Shown here piece after piece: positions 1 to 6,933 of a stretch of DNA of 7,166 bases. How positions within the stretch are numbered: position 1 is the stretch's first letter; each line of letters begins with the position of its first letter. The notes under the pieces are model-generated. The model was not told the origin of the DNA, searched no databases, and saw nothing but the letters and a program-made list of their open reading frames with translations. A program made the translations under genes and the position numbers. The stretch is from NCBI GenBank assembly GCA_027618855.1, contig JAQCID010000055.1:1-7166 (forward strand). Reading direction: 5' to 3'. Source of the DNA: Bacteroidota bacterium (GTDB lineage: Bacteria; Bacteroidota; Bacteroidia; Flavobacteriales_D; Sanyastnellaceae).

Positions 1-2508
1 CGTTCCGTCTCCGTTTACAACTCCACAGCAGTCAAGACAAGATGTATTGTCTCCGCCACATACTCCACACTCATCGAGTTGGTTGCCGTTGCAATCACAA
101 TCGCCGGAAGGGATGCCTGAGCTGCCACTAATGTCCGTTAGAATACAATCCCCAGAATTAAGAGGGTCGGCACAACCAGACAGGGTTGAAGGCGATACTT
201 CGTAAACAATGATGTCGTACGGCTGATCGGTATTGTAGGTCATTGACAATGTGCCTGACATTACCGCAGGGTCTTCGCTTGTGTTATTCAAGCAAATTGG
301 GTCAGAAGGGTTTTGCAGAGCATTTACATCAAACGCAACGTACTCTCCGTTCATTCCTGAGACGTCTACATTAACAGTATAGGTGCCATCGCCGTTACAA
401 TCTGTGTCAACTCCATTATTATTAATATTACATAAAACCACACTGCCGTCTCCGCAACCAAATCGAGCTTTGAAGTTGTTTACAGCAAGATCCCCATCGG
501 CATTCTGGTCCCAGATCACCAAGTAGTAATTGGTTACGCTGACAAAGTTTGGTACTGGAAGTGTGTTCCAAGTATTTGAACTCTCCACACCACAAGCAGC
601 TAGAGTCAAATCGTTACAATCTCCACTAAGATATTCTCCTGAAGCTGGATTTAAAGCCACCCCCTCTTGAGGAGAGCCTGCATAATATAAAGCCCAACCG
701 ATCATGTCCCCAGAATTATCGTTAAGCTGCACATGGAAAGTTCCGGCCAAAGGTCGCACATCAAAATTCAACCAAATAAGAGGTTGACCTGGTGTTGGGT
801 TAGCTGGATTAACTATAGCTCCATCAGATGGATCAACGCATGAGAGACCTGAGATATCAACCACAAAATCACCTGGATCGTAGCAACCTGTACTTTGAAT
901 ATTGGATTGAGTTTCTGCAGAACTGCCACAACTAATTATTCCGTTTGCTGGAGCCATGTTATCAACCCCATCATTTCCGGATGGAGTGTCATCGATAGAG
1001 CTGTCTACATTCCATGTTGACCCTCCTTCCCAACGAATCGCGTTGCAAGCATATCCCTCTCCTATACATGGAGAAACCAGAAGAGTCGCATCATCATCCT
1101 GATCTGTAGAGTCATCACCAGGTATTGAATCTGGATCATCTTCGTTGTCTGTCTCAATTTGAGCATAATTTTCATAGGAGCCTGAACCATTTACGGTCAC
1201 AACCATTTCTAATGTCGTTGAGCTTCCAGCGGTCAAATGACCTGCTACGTCTCCGTTATACGTCCACTTATTGGTTCCTGTATCATAGTCATTACCCAAT
1301 ACTCCATTGTCACTTACATACGTAAATCCAGAAGGGAGCATATCCTCTACCGTGAATCCAGAAGAACTTGGGAGGAGGGACTCATTTGTTACTGTTAAAT
1401 AAAAGGTAATGTTGTCACCAACGCTTGGATAGGCGTCCGATACGGTCTTTTCTAATGCTAAATCTACAAAAATTATTTGAGCAGCTGGACTGTCGCAAGA
1501 CACTATACCGAAGTCATCATTTCCCTCCTCGACAGAATTGTCTGTATTTCTGTCATCACCGGCGCTGATGGGTGAGTGATTTCCACTGATATCCTTTATG
1601 TCCCCATCATCATCTAGATGAACATCGTACACCACAACACAAAGCGTCGCAGGAGCTTGGGTAAATCCCGTATATGTAATCGTAAATGTACCTTCGGCAA
1701 GTGTGCCTGAATTAAGATCACATGAATTACCATTCTCAATAGGGTCCAAGCCATATGGCATGAGCACATGAGGAACAGAATTTGAAATTCCTGCACCCGT
1801 ATTCGCAAGACCATCTATAGTTTGATCGACAAATCCTGAGCATGTAGTAGAAGTAGATCCCAATATGGAACCAAGGTTCGTTTGACCGAGAAATTCATCG
1901 TAGCTTCCTCCGGCGGCAACCCAATCTGCTGGATTGTCCGTAAAATCTGGTTGAGTCCCATCGCCGTCTATGTCAGCAAAGACAGCAACCGCAGGAACTT
2001 TTTTATCCTCATCCGTCCAGCCCCAATCCACAATCAGAGTCAACTCATTGGTAACATAATTATAAGAAACTTGGAGACCTGTAGGTACAGGCGTGTCATC
2101 CTTGAAAGTATGGCTTGCTGTTAAAGCAGAAGATTGTCCTACAGCCGTCAACTCAAAGACCGAATTAAATGAATCATCGGGATCAACAAACCAACTCGTT
2201 TCTATATTTCCATCAGCCTGACCATCAATGTCATTTGGCCCTCCATCAGTAACCGTCCAGGGCGTATGACCATTTCCTGTATTTGGTTTTCCATCAATAT
2301 GTAGAACCAAAAACTCAACGGCTTCTCCAATTTGGAAACCTGCAGCACTGATATAAGCCGTTTCTGACGGGGCATAATCAGGCTTGTCAGTAACTACCGT
2401 TGCTCCGGCACCTCCTTGTGCATGAAGGAAAGTAATTGACATCCAAAATGAAAAAAAGAAAAGTGAGCGTACAGCTAATGTGCCCATAAATTTATTGAAA
2501 GTATTCAT
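1..2508 (-). CDS. Large secreted modular surface protein with Ig-like and DUF11 domains (5' part only)
   Basis: The frame is open for 836 codons from the ATG at 2508 to the window edge, so the C-terminus is missing. Residues 1-31 form a signal peptide (basic start, hydrophobic run LFFFSFWMSITFL, cleavage near HAQ|G). Residues about 37-137 are an Ig-like beta domain beginning VVTDKPDYAPSETAYI, a type common at the N-terminus of bacterial adhesin-like proteins. Residues about 348-452 match DUF11 (VDLALEKTVSD, VGDNITFYLTVTN, VEDMLPSGFTYVS), followed by the acidic DDPDSIPGDDSTDQDDDA linker that often trails DUF11. Residues 478-800 are a Cys-containing beta-rich region I cannot assign. Residues 812-828 begin a Cys-rich module (DECGVCGGDNTSC). 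No catalytic motif is visible. The role is probably cell-surface or matrix structure or adhesion (inference). The missing C-terminus may carry a type IX secretion sorting domain, which cannot be seen here. It has its own promoter and is not obviously co-transcribed with the LOX gene upstream. Confidence 0.9.
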   Translation of the reverse strand, partial: MNTFNKFMGTLAVRSLFFFSFWMSITFLHAQGGAGATVVTDKPDYAPSETAYISAAGFQIGEAVEFLVLHIDGKPNTGNGHTPWTVTDGGPNDIDGQADGNIETSWFVDPDDSFNSVFELTAVGQSSALTASHTFKDDTPVPTGLQVSYNYVTNELTLIVDWGWTDEDKKVPAVAVFADIDGDGTQPDFTDNPADWVAAGGSYDEFLGQTNLGSILGSTSTTCSGFVDQTIDGLANTGAGISNSVPHVLMPYGLDPIENGNSCDLNSGTLAEGTFTITYTGFTQAPATLCVVVYDVHLDDDGDIKDISGNHSPISAGDDRNTDNSVEEGNDDFGIVSCDSPAAQIIFVDLALEKTVSDAYPSVGDNITFYLTVTNESLLPSSSGFTVEDMLPSGFTYVSDNGVLGNDYDTGTNKWTYNGDVAGHLTAGSSTTLEMVVTVNGSGSYENYAQIETDNEDDPDSIPGDDSTDQDDDATLLVSPCIGEGYACNAIRWEGGSTWNVDSSIDDTPSGNDGVDNMAPANGIISCGSSAETQSNIQSTGCYDPGDFVVDISGLSCVDPSDGAIVNPANPTPGQPLIWLNFDVRPLAGTFHVQLNDNSGDMIGWALYYAGSPQEGVALNPASGEYLSGDCNDLTLAACGVESSNTWNTLPVPNFVSVTNYYLVIWDQNADGDLAVNNFKARFGCGDGSVVLCNINNNGVDTDCNGDGTYTVNVDVSGMNGEYVAFDVNALQNPSDPICLNNTSEDPAVMSGTLSMTYNTDQPYDIIVYEVSPSTLSGCADPLNSGDCILTDISGSSGIPSGDCDCNGNQLDECGVCGGDNTSCLDCCGVVNGDGT

Positions 2509-2589
2509 ATAAATAATTTTGGTTGATTTTTGTTTGTATACGTCTGAGCTATTCTGTTGATTTTAGACTTATTAAGATTTATACTTCGC

Positions 2590-2622
2590 CAAACATAACA
2601 TTTATAGGTCACGATAGACAAA
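2590..2622 (-). promoter_or_regulatory. Bacteroidota-type promoter for the large surface protein gene
   Basis: Read on the minus strand, TTTG (2622-2619) is followed after 21 bases by TATGTTTG (2597-2590). This fits the known Bacteroidota vegetative promoter pattern, a -33 TTTG and a -7 TAnnTTTG about 19-21 bases apart. It lies about 80 bases upstream of the ATG at 2508, giving an AT-rich leader. No Shine-Dalgarno sequence is evident before that ATG, which is usual for this phylum. Confidence 0.65.
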
Positions 2623-2738
2623 AAAACATAAAAATTTAATTATGTAAGTTACCAAGTATTATTAAGAAGATTATTTATGTGTTGTAACCGCGTCGCAGCC
2701 AGGGTTTTATGTACTGTAACAAGGGTCCGCCGACAACC

Positions 2739-2766
2739 GAAAACACCCGTTTAAACGGGCGTTTTC
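2739..2766 (-). terminator. Terminator hairpin after the lysyl oxidase gene
   Basis: An inverted repeat with arms AAAACGCCCG and CGGGTGTTTT (minus strand) and a TTTAAA loop, extended by one outer G-C pair. It begins about 20 bases after the TAA of the LOX gene. In minus-strand RNA the single non-Watson-Crick position is a G-U wobble; in plus-strand RNA it is an A-C mismatch. The hairpin therefore pairs better for transcripts leaving the LOX gene. The U-run is the UUUU inside the 3' arm; there is no long separate T-tract. Confidence 0.7.
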
Positions 2767-2786
2767 ACTGATTGTTTTTTACGCTT

Positions 2787-5108
2787 TTAGCAAGCTGTTC
2801 CAAAGGCGGAAAGAACGAGAAGTACGTCTGCTACATTCACTGCACCGTCGTCATTTACATCATTTGTGCAACCTGATAGACAACCGAACTCACTTAAAAC
2901 TGCGAGAATATCGTTGACTGTGACAATGAAGTCACCATCGAGGTCTCCAATACATCCGTTGGAGGTCGTTTCTTCCATACACGGATTGAAAAGAGATGTC
3001 ATCGTTGTCTGAAGCATCTCATTGACAACATCTACCGCTTGAGAAATACAAACCATTCCGTTTGCCGAACCTATCCAATGAACACGAAGAAGCGGGGTGT
3101 AAACTGTATTCTTTGGAATAGAGGTGCCATCGTAGCTTAGAGAAAGAACGTCAATGCCACCTGGTACGTGTGCAGGAATCCCGGAATACACAAGTGGATC
3201 TATTAAGTTCTCTGTTTGTGAAATCTGAAGCCCGTCGAATTCCAGATGATAAGCGTAGATTCTGTTGTCTGGGTTAAGCACATGTACGTCAAAGTATTGT
3301 AAATCCCAATCCACATTTGCGATCGTGAATTCAACATTGTCAAAAGGGTTTTGAACTGCAACAGTCGGAAAGTCACAATGAGCATGAACTCCTGAGCTGT
3401 CAGGGTGAGCGTGGGCAACATTCCAATACTGACAATCCGCAATCGTAGCCGCATCAACAATATTGATTAAGCCATCAATATTAATGTCATTGCAAGCAGT
3501 AAGTGGGATATCTGAGCCCAAAACTCCTTCTGTATACAACTGTGCGTCTGTCAAGTCTTGGTCAAAATCTGCGTCGATGTCACCCATTAAGGTCGCACCT
3601 CCACAATCACCAGCACAGTCAAATAGGGTCGTGCCATAGGGCTCTCCTGAACAATCTGTGAACACTGGGCAATCTGTGATAATCGCTACTTCATATCCAG
3701 CGCTTCGGTCAATTTCAATACAAACAACACCCCAATTGTTGTCGGTATTTGTTTCATAGTGGCCCAAAGCATCTGGCGCATAATCCCAGTTTACACGAAC
3801 CACTAGGCGATACTGTCCGTCAGGCACATCTGTGACATCAATCCATTGGCAACTCAGTCCGCTAGAATAAATGTCTCCGCAACCAGCGGTAATCCCCATC
3901 GTTGAACAACCGTAAGTTGCAGTCCCTCCTCCGCTACATTCTAAGTCCATCACGCAAAATCCGTTCTTAAAACCTACGGGAATGAAGCCGCCATCCATGT
4001 CAAATAAATCATATTTTGCATATCCATCATAATGCCAGTGATTGTGACAAGCACCCCACTCAAATTGTGTAGACGTCCCACCGTTTTGGCCTATATAGTA
4101 ATCAAGGTCCCCTACATTCTTAATATGTGTTGTGAATCTAATGATTTGCCTCTCACCAAAGCCATTTAAGCACCCCTCTTCAATATAACAATCCGTTTCC
4201 TGAACCTGCATTGTCGTTGCGTATAGAGAGCTCGAAATCGCATCGGTGACAATTAAAAGGTCTGGCCCGTTACACAATGGGTCTCCTTCATAAACACATG
4301 ACCCATTGTCTATTTCAGCGGATGGGTTGTAATTACATGCTGTCGCGTCCATGCATCCTTCGGGTGGGCCTATAAATGAAAAAGCCCAGTCAAAAGCACC
4401 GCAGCTCGCATCCAAAGATGCCCAACGTATCCACATCTGTTCTCCTCCCGTTAATAAGGCTGTAATCGCAGCCTCGTCACCACAACCACCTTGCATATTG
4501 TCATAATAAATCGTCCCTTCGTTTGTATCCCCAAAGTTGTTCATGTTACAGTAGTCGTAGATAAAAAGGGTTGTATTGCAGGCAGCTCCACAAGAGCTAA
4601 ATTCATACATTCCGTTTGCTGGCGGTGTAAATGTGTACCAAAAATTATCTGAAGCCTGAGAGACAATGCCATAATCAGCCTCGGTCAAAGCTACCGCATC
4701 GTTGCAAGTTGTGCCTGGAGCACAGTCGAACATCACGACATCCTGATAGTTAAAATCACCGCCCGTCGCGACTTCAACTCCGTCAATGAATAACGTAAAA
4801 TCTCCATTGCCATAGCCACAACAAATTCCATCTCCATAAGAATCGTCTATTACAAACTGCAAACAAGATGGGTCGCCTGTATTGGGGATACAAGCAGAGG
4901 CGGTGTACGCTGTATTTGTTCCAGAGTAGGGTCCACCTGATAAGAGGGTGCCACTTGCGTCGGACAAGGTCCAAGTTGTTTCCCCTGGATAGTTGTCCGT
5001 AAGGATTTGAACTACGACCTCAGACTCACCAGTCACACACTGACCTAGGACAACATATGCAGGGGCAAGAAAAAGCACGATAATAAGGGCTGAGAAATAG
5101 TTTTTCAT
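2787..5108 (-). CDS. Secreted lysyl oxidase-domain protein with dockerin-like and cohesin-like modules
   Basis: A complete 773-residue exported protein. The signal peptide is residues 1-23 (SALIIVLFLAPAYVVLGQ). Residues 24-128 and about 131-247 are two beta-sandwich-like modules, the first with the DSYGDGICCGYGNGDFTL signature. Residues 251-271 are a GCMDATACNYNPSAEIDNGS module. Residues 282-466 are the lysyl oxidase domain. It contains the copper motif CHNHWH (His355, His357, His359), Lys381 in GFKNGFC and Tyr414 in GCGDIY just before CQWIDVTDV; these align with the Lys and Tyr that form lysyl tyrosylquinone in animal LOX. In that family the enzyme oxidises peptidyl lysine to the aldehyde, giving protein cross-links. 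Residues 508-562 are a dockerin-like pair of EF-hand loops, about 583-703 a cohesin-like beta region, and 720-773 a C-terminal dockerin with two Ca loops (Asp722-Asp733, Asp750-Asp761). I see no type IX sorting domain. No convincing promoter was found in the 78 bp upstream, so it may once have been read with the decayed gene before it. Amine oxidase activity is inferred from residue conservation. Confidence 0.93.
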   Translation of the reverse strand: MKNYFSALIIVLFLAPAYVVLGQCVTGESEVVVQILTDNYPGETTWTLSDASGTLLSGGPYSGTNTAYTASACIPNTGDPSCLQFVIDDSYGDGICCGYGNGDFTLFIDGVEVATGGDFNYQDVVMFDCAPGTTCNDAVALTEADYGIVSQASDNFWYTFTPPANGMYEFSSCGAACNTTLFIYDYCNMNNFGDTNEGTIYYDNMQGGCGDEAAITALLTGGEQMWIRWASLDASCGAFDWAFSFIGPPEGCMDATACNYNPSAEIDNGSCVYEGDPLCNGPDLLIVTDAISSSLYATTMQVQETDCYIEEGCLNGFGERQIIRFTTHIKNVGDLDYYIGQNGGTSTQFEWGACHNHWHYDGYAKYDLFDMDGGFIPVGFKNGFCVMDLECSGGGTATYGCSTMGITAGCGDIYSSGLSCQWIDVTDVPDGQYRLVVRVNWDYAPDALGHYETNTDNNWGVVCIEIDRSAGYEVAIITDCPVFTDCSGEPYGTTLFDCAGDCGGATLMGDIDADFDQDLTDAQLYTEGVLGSDIPLTACNDINIDGLINIVDAATIADCQYWNVAHAHPDSSGVHAHCDFPTVAVQNPFDNVEFTIANVDWDLQYFDVHVLNPDNRIYAYHLEFDGLQISQTENLIDPLVYSGIPAHVPGGIDVLSLSYDGTSIPKNTVYTPLLRVHWIGSANGMVCISQAVDVVNEMLQTTMTSLFNPCMEETTSNGCIGDLDGDFIVTVNDILAVLSEFGCLSGCTNDVNDDGAVNVADVLLVLSAFGTAC

Positions 5109-5186
5109 GATTATAAAATATCCGGGATTCAGATTTAGTCAATCAAATAACGCATGAAGATCAACTTTGGTTGCGTCGTGATGACT

Positions 5187-5762
5187 TTACCCACAAAACT
5201 GACCGAATGCGCCGAGTATCAATAAGAGGTCTGTAACTGTTACAGCTCCGTCTGAATCGACATTTGCCCATGCGATATAGTTAATGGCTGTGACGTCTAG
5301 GCATCCTGCTTGTAAACTCAACAACTGCTGTTCGTTTACCAATGCGCTCCCGTTCCAATCAAACGAACTTAAGTACTCGGTTCAGTTAAAGCTAGATCCC
5401 GAACAGTAAACAATATAAACCTTAGGTGTGTGCGCCCAATCTGGATCCATCGCCATCCCTAACATTCCGGGCTCGCCTGACCCGCCATTCATTACTGCTT
5501 TTGACAGAACCACTGTGGAGGCGCCCGTTTCAGGATTGATTCGAGTCACCGTTCCTTGTCTGCTCGTCACCCAAACGTGGTCGTCTGGGCCCCAAAGCAC
5601 TTCCCACGGGAGGTTAATCCCTGAAATCAATGTTGATTCTGTGAGGGTTGTCGATCCAACCTGATATGTGGTTTGAGCGGCGAGGTTTCCAAGCATCATA
5701 AAACCTGTAAGCAGGAATGTTATAATCTTTGGAGATATGTTGTATTCTTTCATGATGAGCAT
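5187..5762 (-). pseudogene. Decayed PQQ-type glucose/sorbosone dehydrogenase-like gene with C-terminal dockerin
   Basis: One frame runs from ATG 5762 (or the equally plausible ATG 5753, MKEYN) to TAA 5187-5189 but contains a TGA at 5382-5384. Codons 1-30 encode a signal peptide ending NLAAQ. Codons 49-126 match the N-terminus of soluble glucose/sorbosone dehydrogenases (INLPWEVLWGPDDHVWVTSR, TRINPETG, EPGMLGMAMDPDW, KVYIVY). After the TGA the same family still reads on (LSSFDWNGSALVNEQQLL, codons 131-148). Near codon 153 it jumps straight into a dockerin-like tail (NVDSDGAVTVTDLLLILGAF, codons 167-186, then QFCG and stop). The usual enzyme is several hundred residues long, so most of the beta-propeller, including the expected PQQ and Ca sites, is absent. 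A point nonsense mutation plus a large in-frame deletion explains this best. A short 126-residue exported protein could still be made, but it could not be a working dehydrogenase. An assembly join is possible for the deletion, not for the TGA. Confidence 0.85.
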
Positions 5763-5784
5763 CTTAAATAATATCTGAGCCTAA

Positions 5785-5792
5785 CAAACATA
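5785..5792 (-). promoter_or_regulatory. Possible -7 promoter box of the decayed dehydrogenase gene
   Basis: The minus strand reads TATGTTTG, a full match to the Bacteroidota -7 pattern TAnnTTTG, 22 bases before the ATG at 5762. No TTTG or TTG lies at the expected 17-23 base distance upstream, so the -33 half is missing or weak. The rest of the 245-bp spacer (5763-6007) shows only a small GGCC-TTT-GGCC inverted repeat near 5867-5877 and no gene. Confidence 0.35.
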
Positions 5793-5972
5793 TAAAACCA
5801 CATATTTTGTTGATATACAGACCAACAACTGTAAATTCTTATTCATCAGCACCCTCAATGTAAAGGGCCTTTGGCCGTCTTATAAACGAAATAAACCCAT
5901 GTCAGTTCAGTTCAAAAAGGTCTGTTTTAAGAAATATTGACCTGCTGCGATGAAAATCCGGCACGGGACTTG

Positions 5973-5980
5973 CATCTTTG
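5973..5980 (+). promoter_or_regulatory. Possible -7-like box for the coiled-coil protein gene
   Basis: CATCTTTG differs from the TAnnTTTG pattern at one fixed position and sits 27 bases before the ATG at 6008. No TTG is found at the right spacing upstream, so this is only a candidate. Confidence 0.2.
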
Positions 5981-6007
5981 TAACATATTTAAACAAAGCG
6001 CTCAATC

Positions 6008-6868
6008 ATGAATCTCACATCAAAACAATCCCTCATTGCAATCGTAGTATTGGCTGTTGTATGCATCTTTCTTGGGGCGCAGCTATTTCTCGGAAATAAA
6101 AACTACGATGAACTCACGAATGAATATGGCCAGTTAGAGATTGACAAAGAACAGGTTGTTTTTGATTTGGAAAAAATGCGCTTCTCATACGACACCCTAC
6201 AAACAGAGAACAGCATGATCATTGCCGAAATTGCCGCACAAAGAGACCGGGTAGATGATCTGCTTACAAAGGTGAAAAATGGCAATTTGGCTCTTGGGCG
6301 CGCAAAAAAAGAAGCGGAGACTTTAAGGACAATTATGAAGGGCTATATCGCCACTATTGATTCCGTTAACCAATTAAATAAAGCGCTCACGGTTGAAAAT
6401 AGCGAAATGAGGGACAGGGTTGAAGAAGTGCAGGACAGAAACTCACTGCTTGAAGAGCGTCAAGAAAACATGTCTGAAATCATTGAGGTTGGAAGGGTGC
6501 TTCAGTGTGTCGAAATTGAAGCAATGGGGGTTCGGATTCTTTCTTCGGGGAGGCAACGCGAAACCTCACGGGCTGATCGAACAGACATGATTAAGGTTTG
6601 TTTTGCGCTTTTAGAAAACAGAATATCAGAGCCTGGAAGCAAACTCTTGCACCTAAGAATAACGGGGCCAAATGAACAGGTATTGCTTTCGGGAGACGAG
6701 GATGGATACAGCGCTTCGAGAACAATAGACTACGCAAACAAACGACTAAACGCTTGCGTATTCTATACAAAAGAGGGAGAGGGTTCCAGTTTAGAGCCTG
6801 GAACATATCTTGTTGAAATTCTAGAGGAAGAAGTTGTAATCGGTAGCTCCACTATCGACATGAGATAA
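6008..6868 (+). CDS. Membrane-anchored coiled-coil protein of unknown function
   Basis: A 286-residue protein. Residues about 8-28 are one hydrophobic segment (SLIAIVVLAVVCIFLGAQLF) following a short basic N-terminus, so it is an uncleaved anchor rather than a clear signal peptide. Residues about 33-165 are a charged, heptad-like coiled coil with few prolines or glycines (DKEQVVFDLEKM, AETLRTIMKGYIATIDSVNQ, VEEVQDRNSLLEERQ). Residues about 168-286 are a compact beta-rich domain containing IKVCFALLENRISEPG, LHLRITGPNEQVL, RTIDYANK and LEPGTYLVEILEEEVVIG. The overall plan resembles a family widespread in Bacteroidota genomes that is usually left hypothetical or loosely named chromosome partitioning or SMC-like; no ATPase motif is present to support such names. 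The C-terminal domain is probably periplasmic. The ATG at 6008 is the first start that includes the whole anchor. A terminator follows, then the yraN-type gene 65 bp downstream on the same strand. Confidence 0.88.
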   Translation: MNLTSKQSLIAIVVLAVVCIFLGAQLFLGNKNYDELTNEYGQLEIDKEQVVFDLEKMRFSYDTLQTENSMIIAEIAAQRDRVDDLLTKVKNGNLALGRAKKEAETLRTIMKGYIATIDSVNQLNKALTVENSEMRDRVEEVQDRNSLLEERQENMSEIIEVGRVLQCVEIEAMGVRILSSGRQRETSRADRTDMIKVCFALLENRISEPGSKLLHLRITGPNEQVLLSGDEDGYSASRTIDYANKRLNACVFYTKEGEGSSLEPGTYLVEILEEEVVIGSSTIDMR

Positions 6869-6894
6869 AAACTATCCGGCCTCACTTATAAATC

Positions 6895-6918
6895 ACAAGA
6901 AAACCTCTCTTGTTTTTT
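6895..6918 (+). terminator. Likely intrinsic terminator after the coiled-coil protein gene
   Basis: ACAAGA (6895-6900) and TCTTGT (6908-6913) form a 6-bp stem with a 7-base loop, and a run of six T (6913-6918) begins at the end of the stem. The position, 26 bases after the TAA of the plus-strand gene, fits. The stem is AU-rich and short, so it may be leaky and allow some read-through into the next gene. Confidence 0.5.
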
Positions 6919-6933
6919 GTTGACTTTCGGTCA

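Noticed and set aside
1125..1325. Short plus-strand open frame opposite the large surface protein gene
   Set aside because: It lies inside the DUF11-coding stretch on the other strand, has no start signal and reads as low-complexity His/Leu/Ser.
1882..2124. 80-codon plus-strand open frame
   Set aside because: Antisense to the N-terminal region of the large surface protein; no recognisable protein features.
5109..5186. Promoter for the LOX gene (GTTATTTG and TTGACT-like strings on the minus strand)
   Set aside because: Neither gives a correctly spaced -33/-7 pair, and the second would place the start point on the start codon.
5382..5384. TGA as a recoded (Trp or selenocysteine) codon rather than a stop
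   Set aside because: The other genes use TGG for Trp and contain no in-frame TGA, no SECIS-like hairpin is evident just downstream, and the gene has a large deletion as well.
5428..5664. 78-codon plus-strand open frame
   Set aside because: Complement of the dehydrogenase remnant, whose minus-strand reading has clear family motifs.
5861..5880. Inverted repeat around AAAGGGCCTTTGGCC as a terminator or operator
   Set aside because: Only a 4-bp stem, no T-tract, and no adjacent gene end; likely chance.
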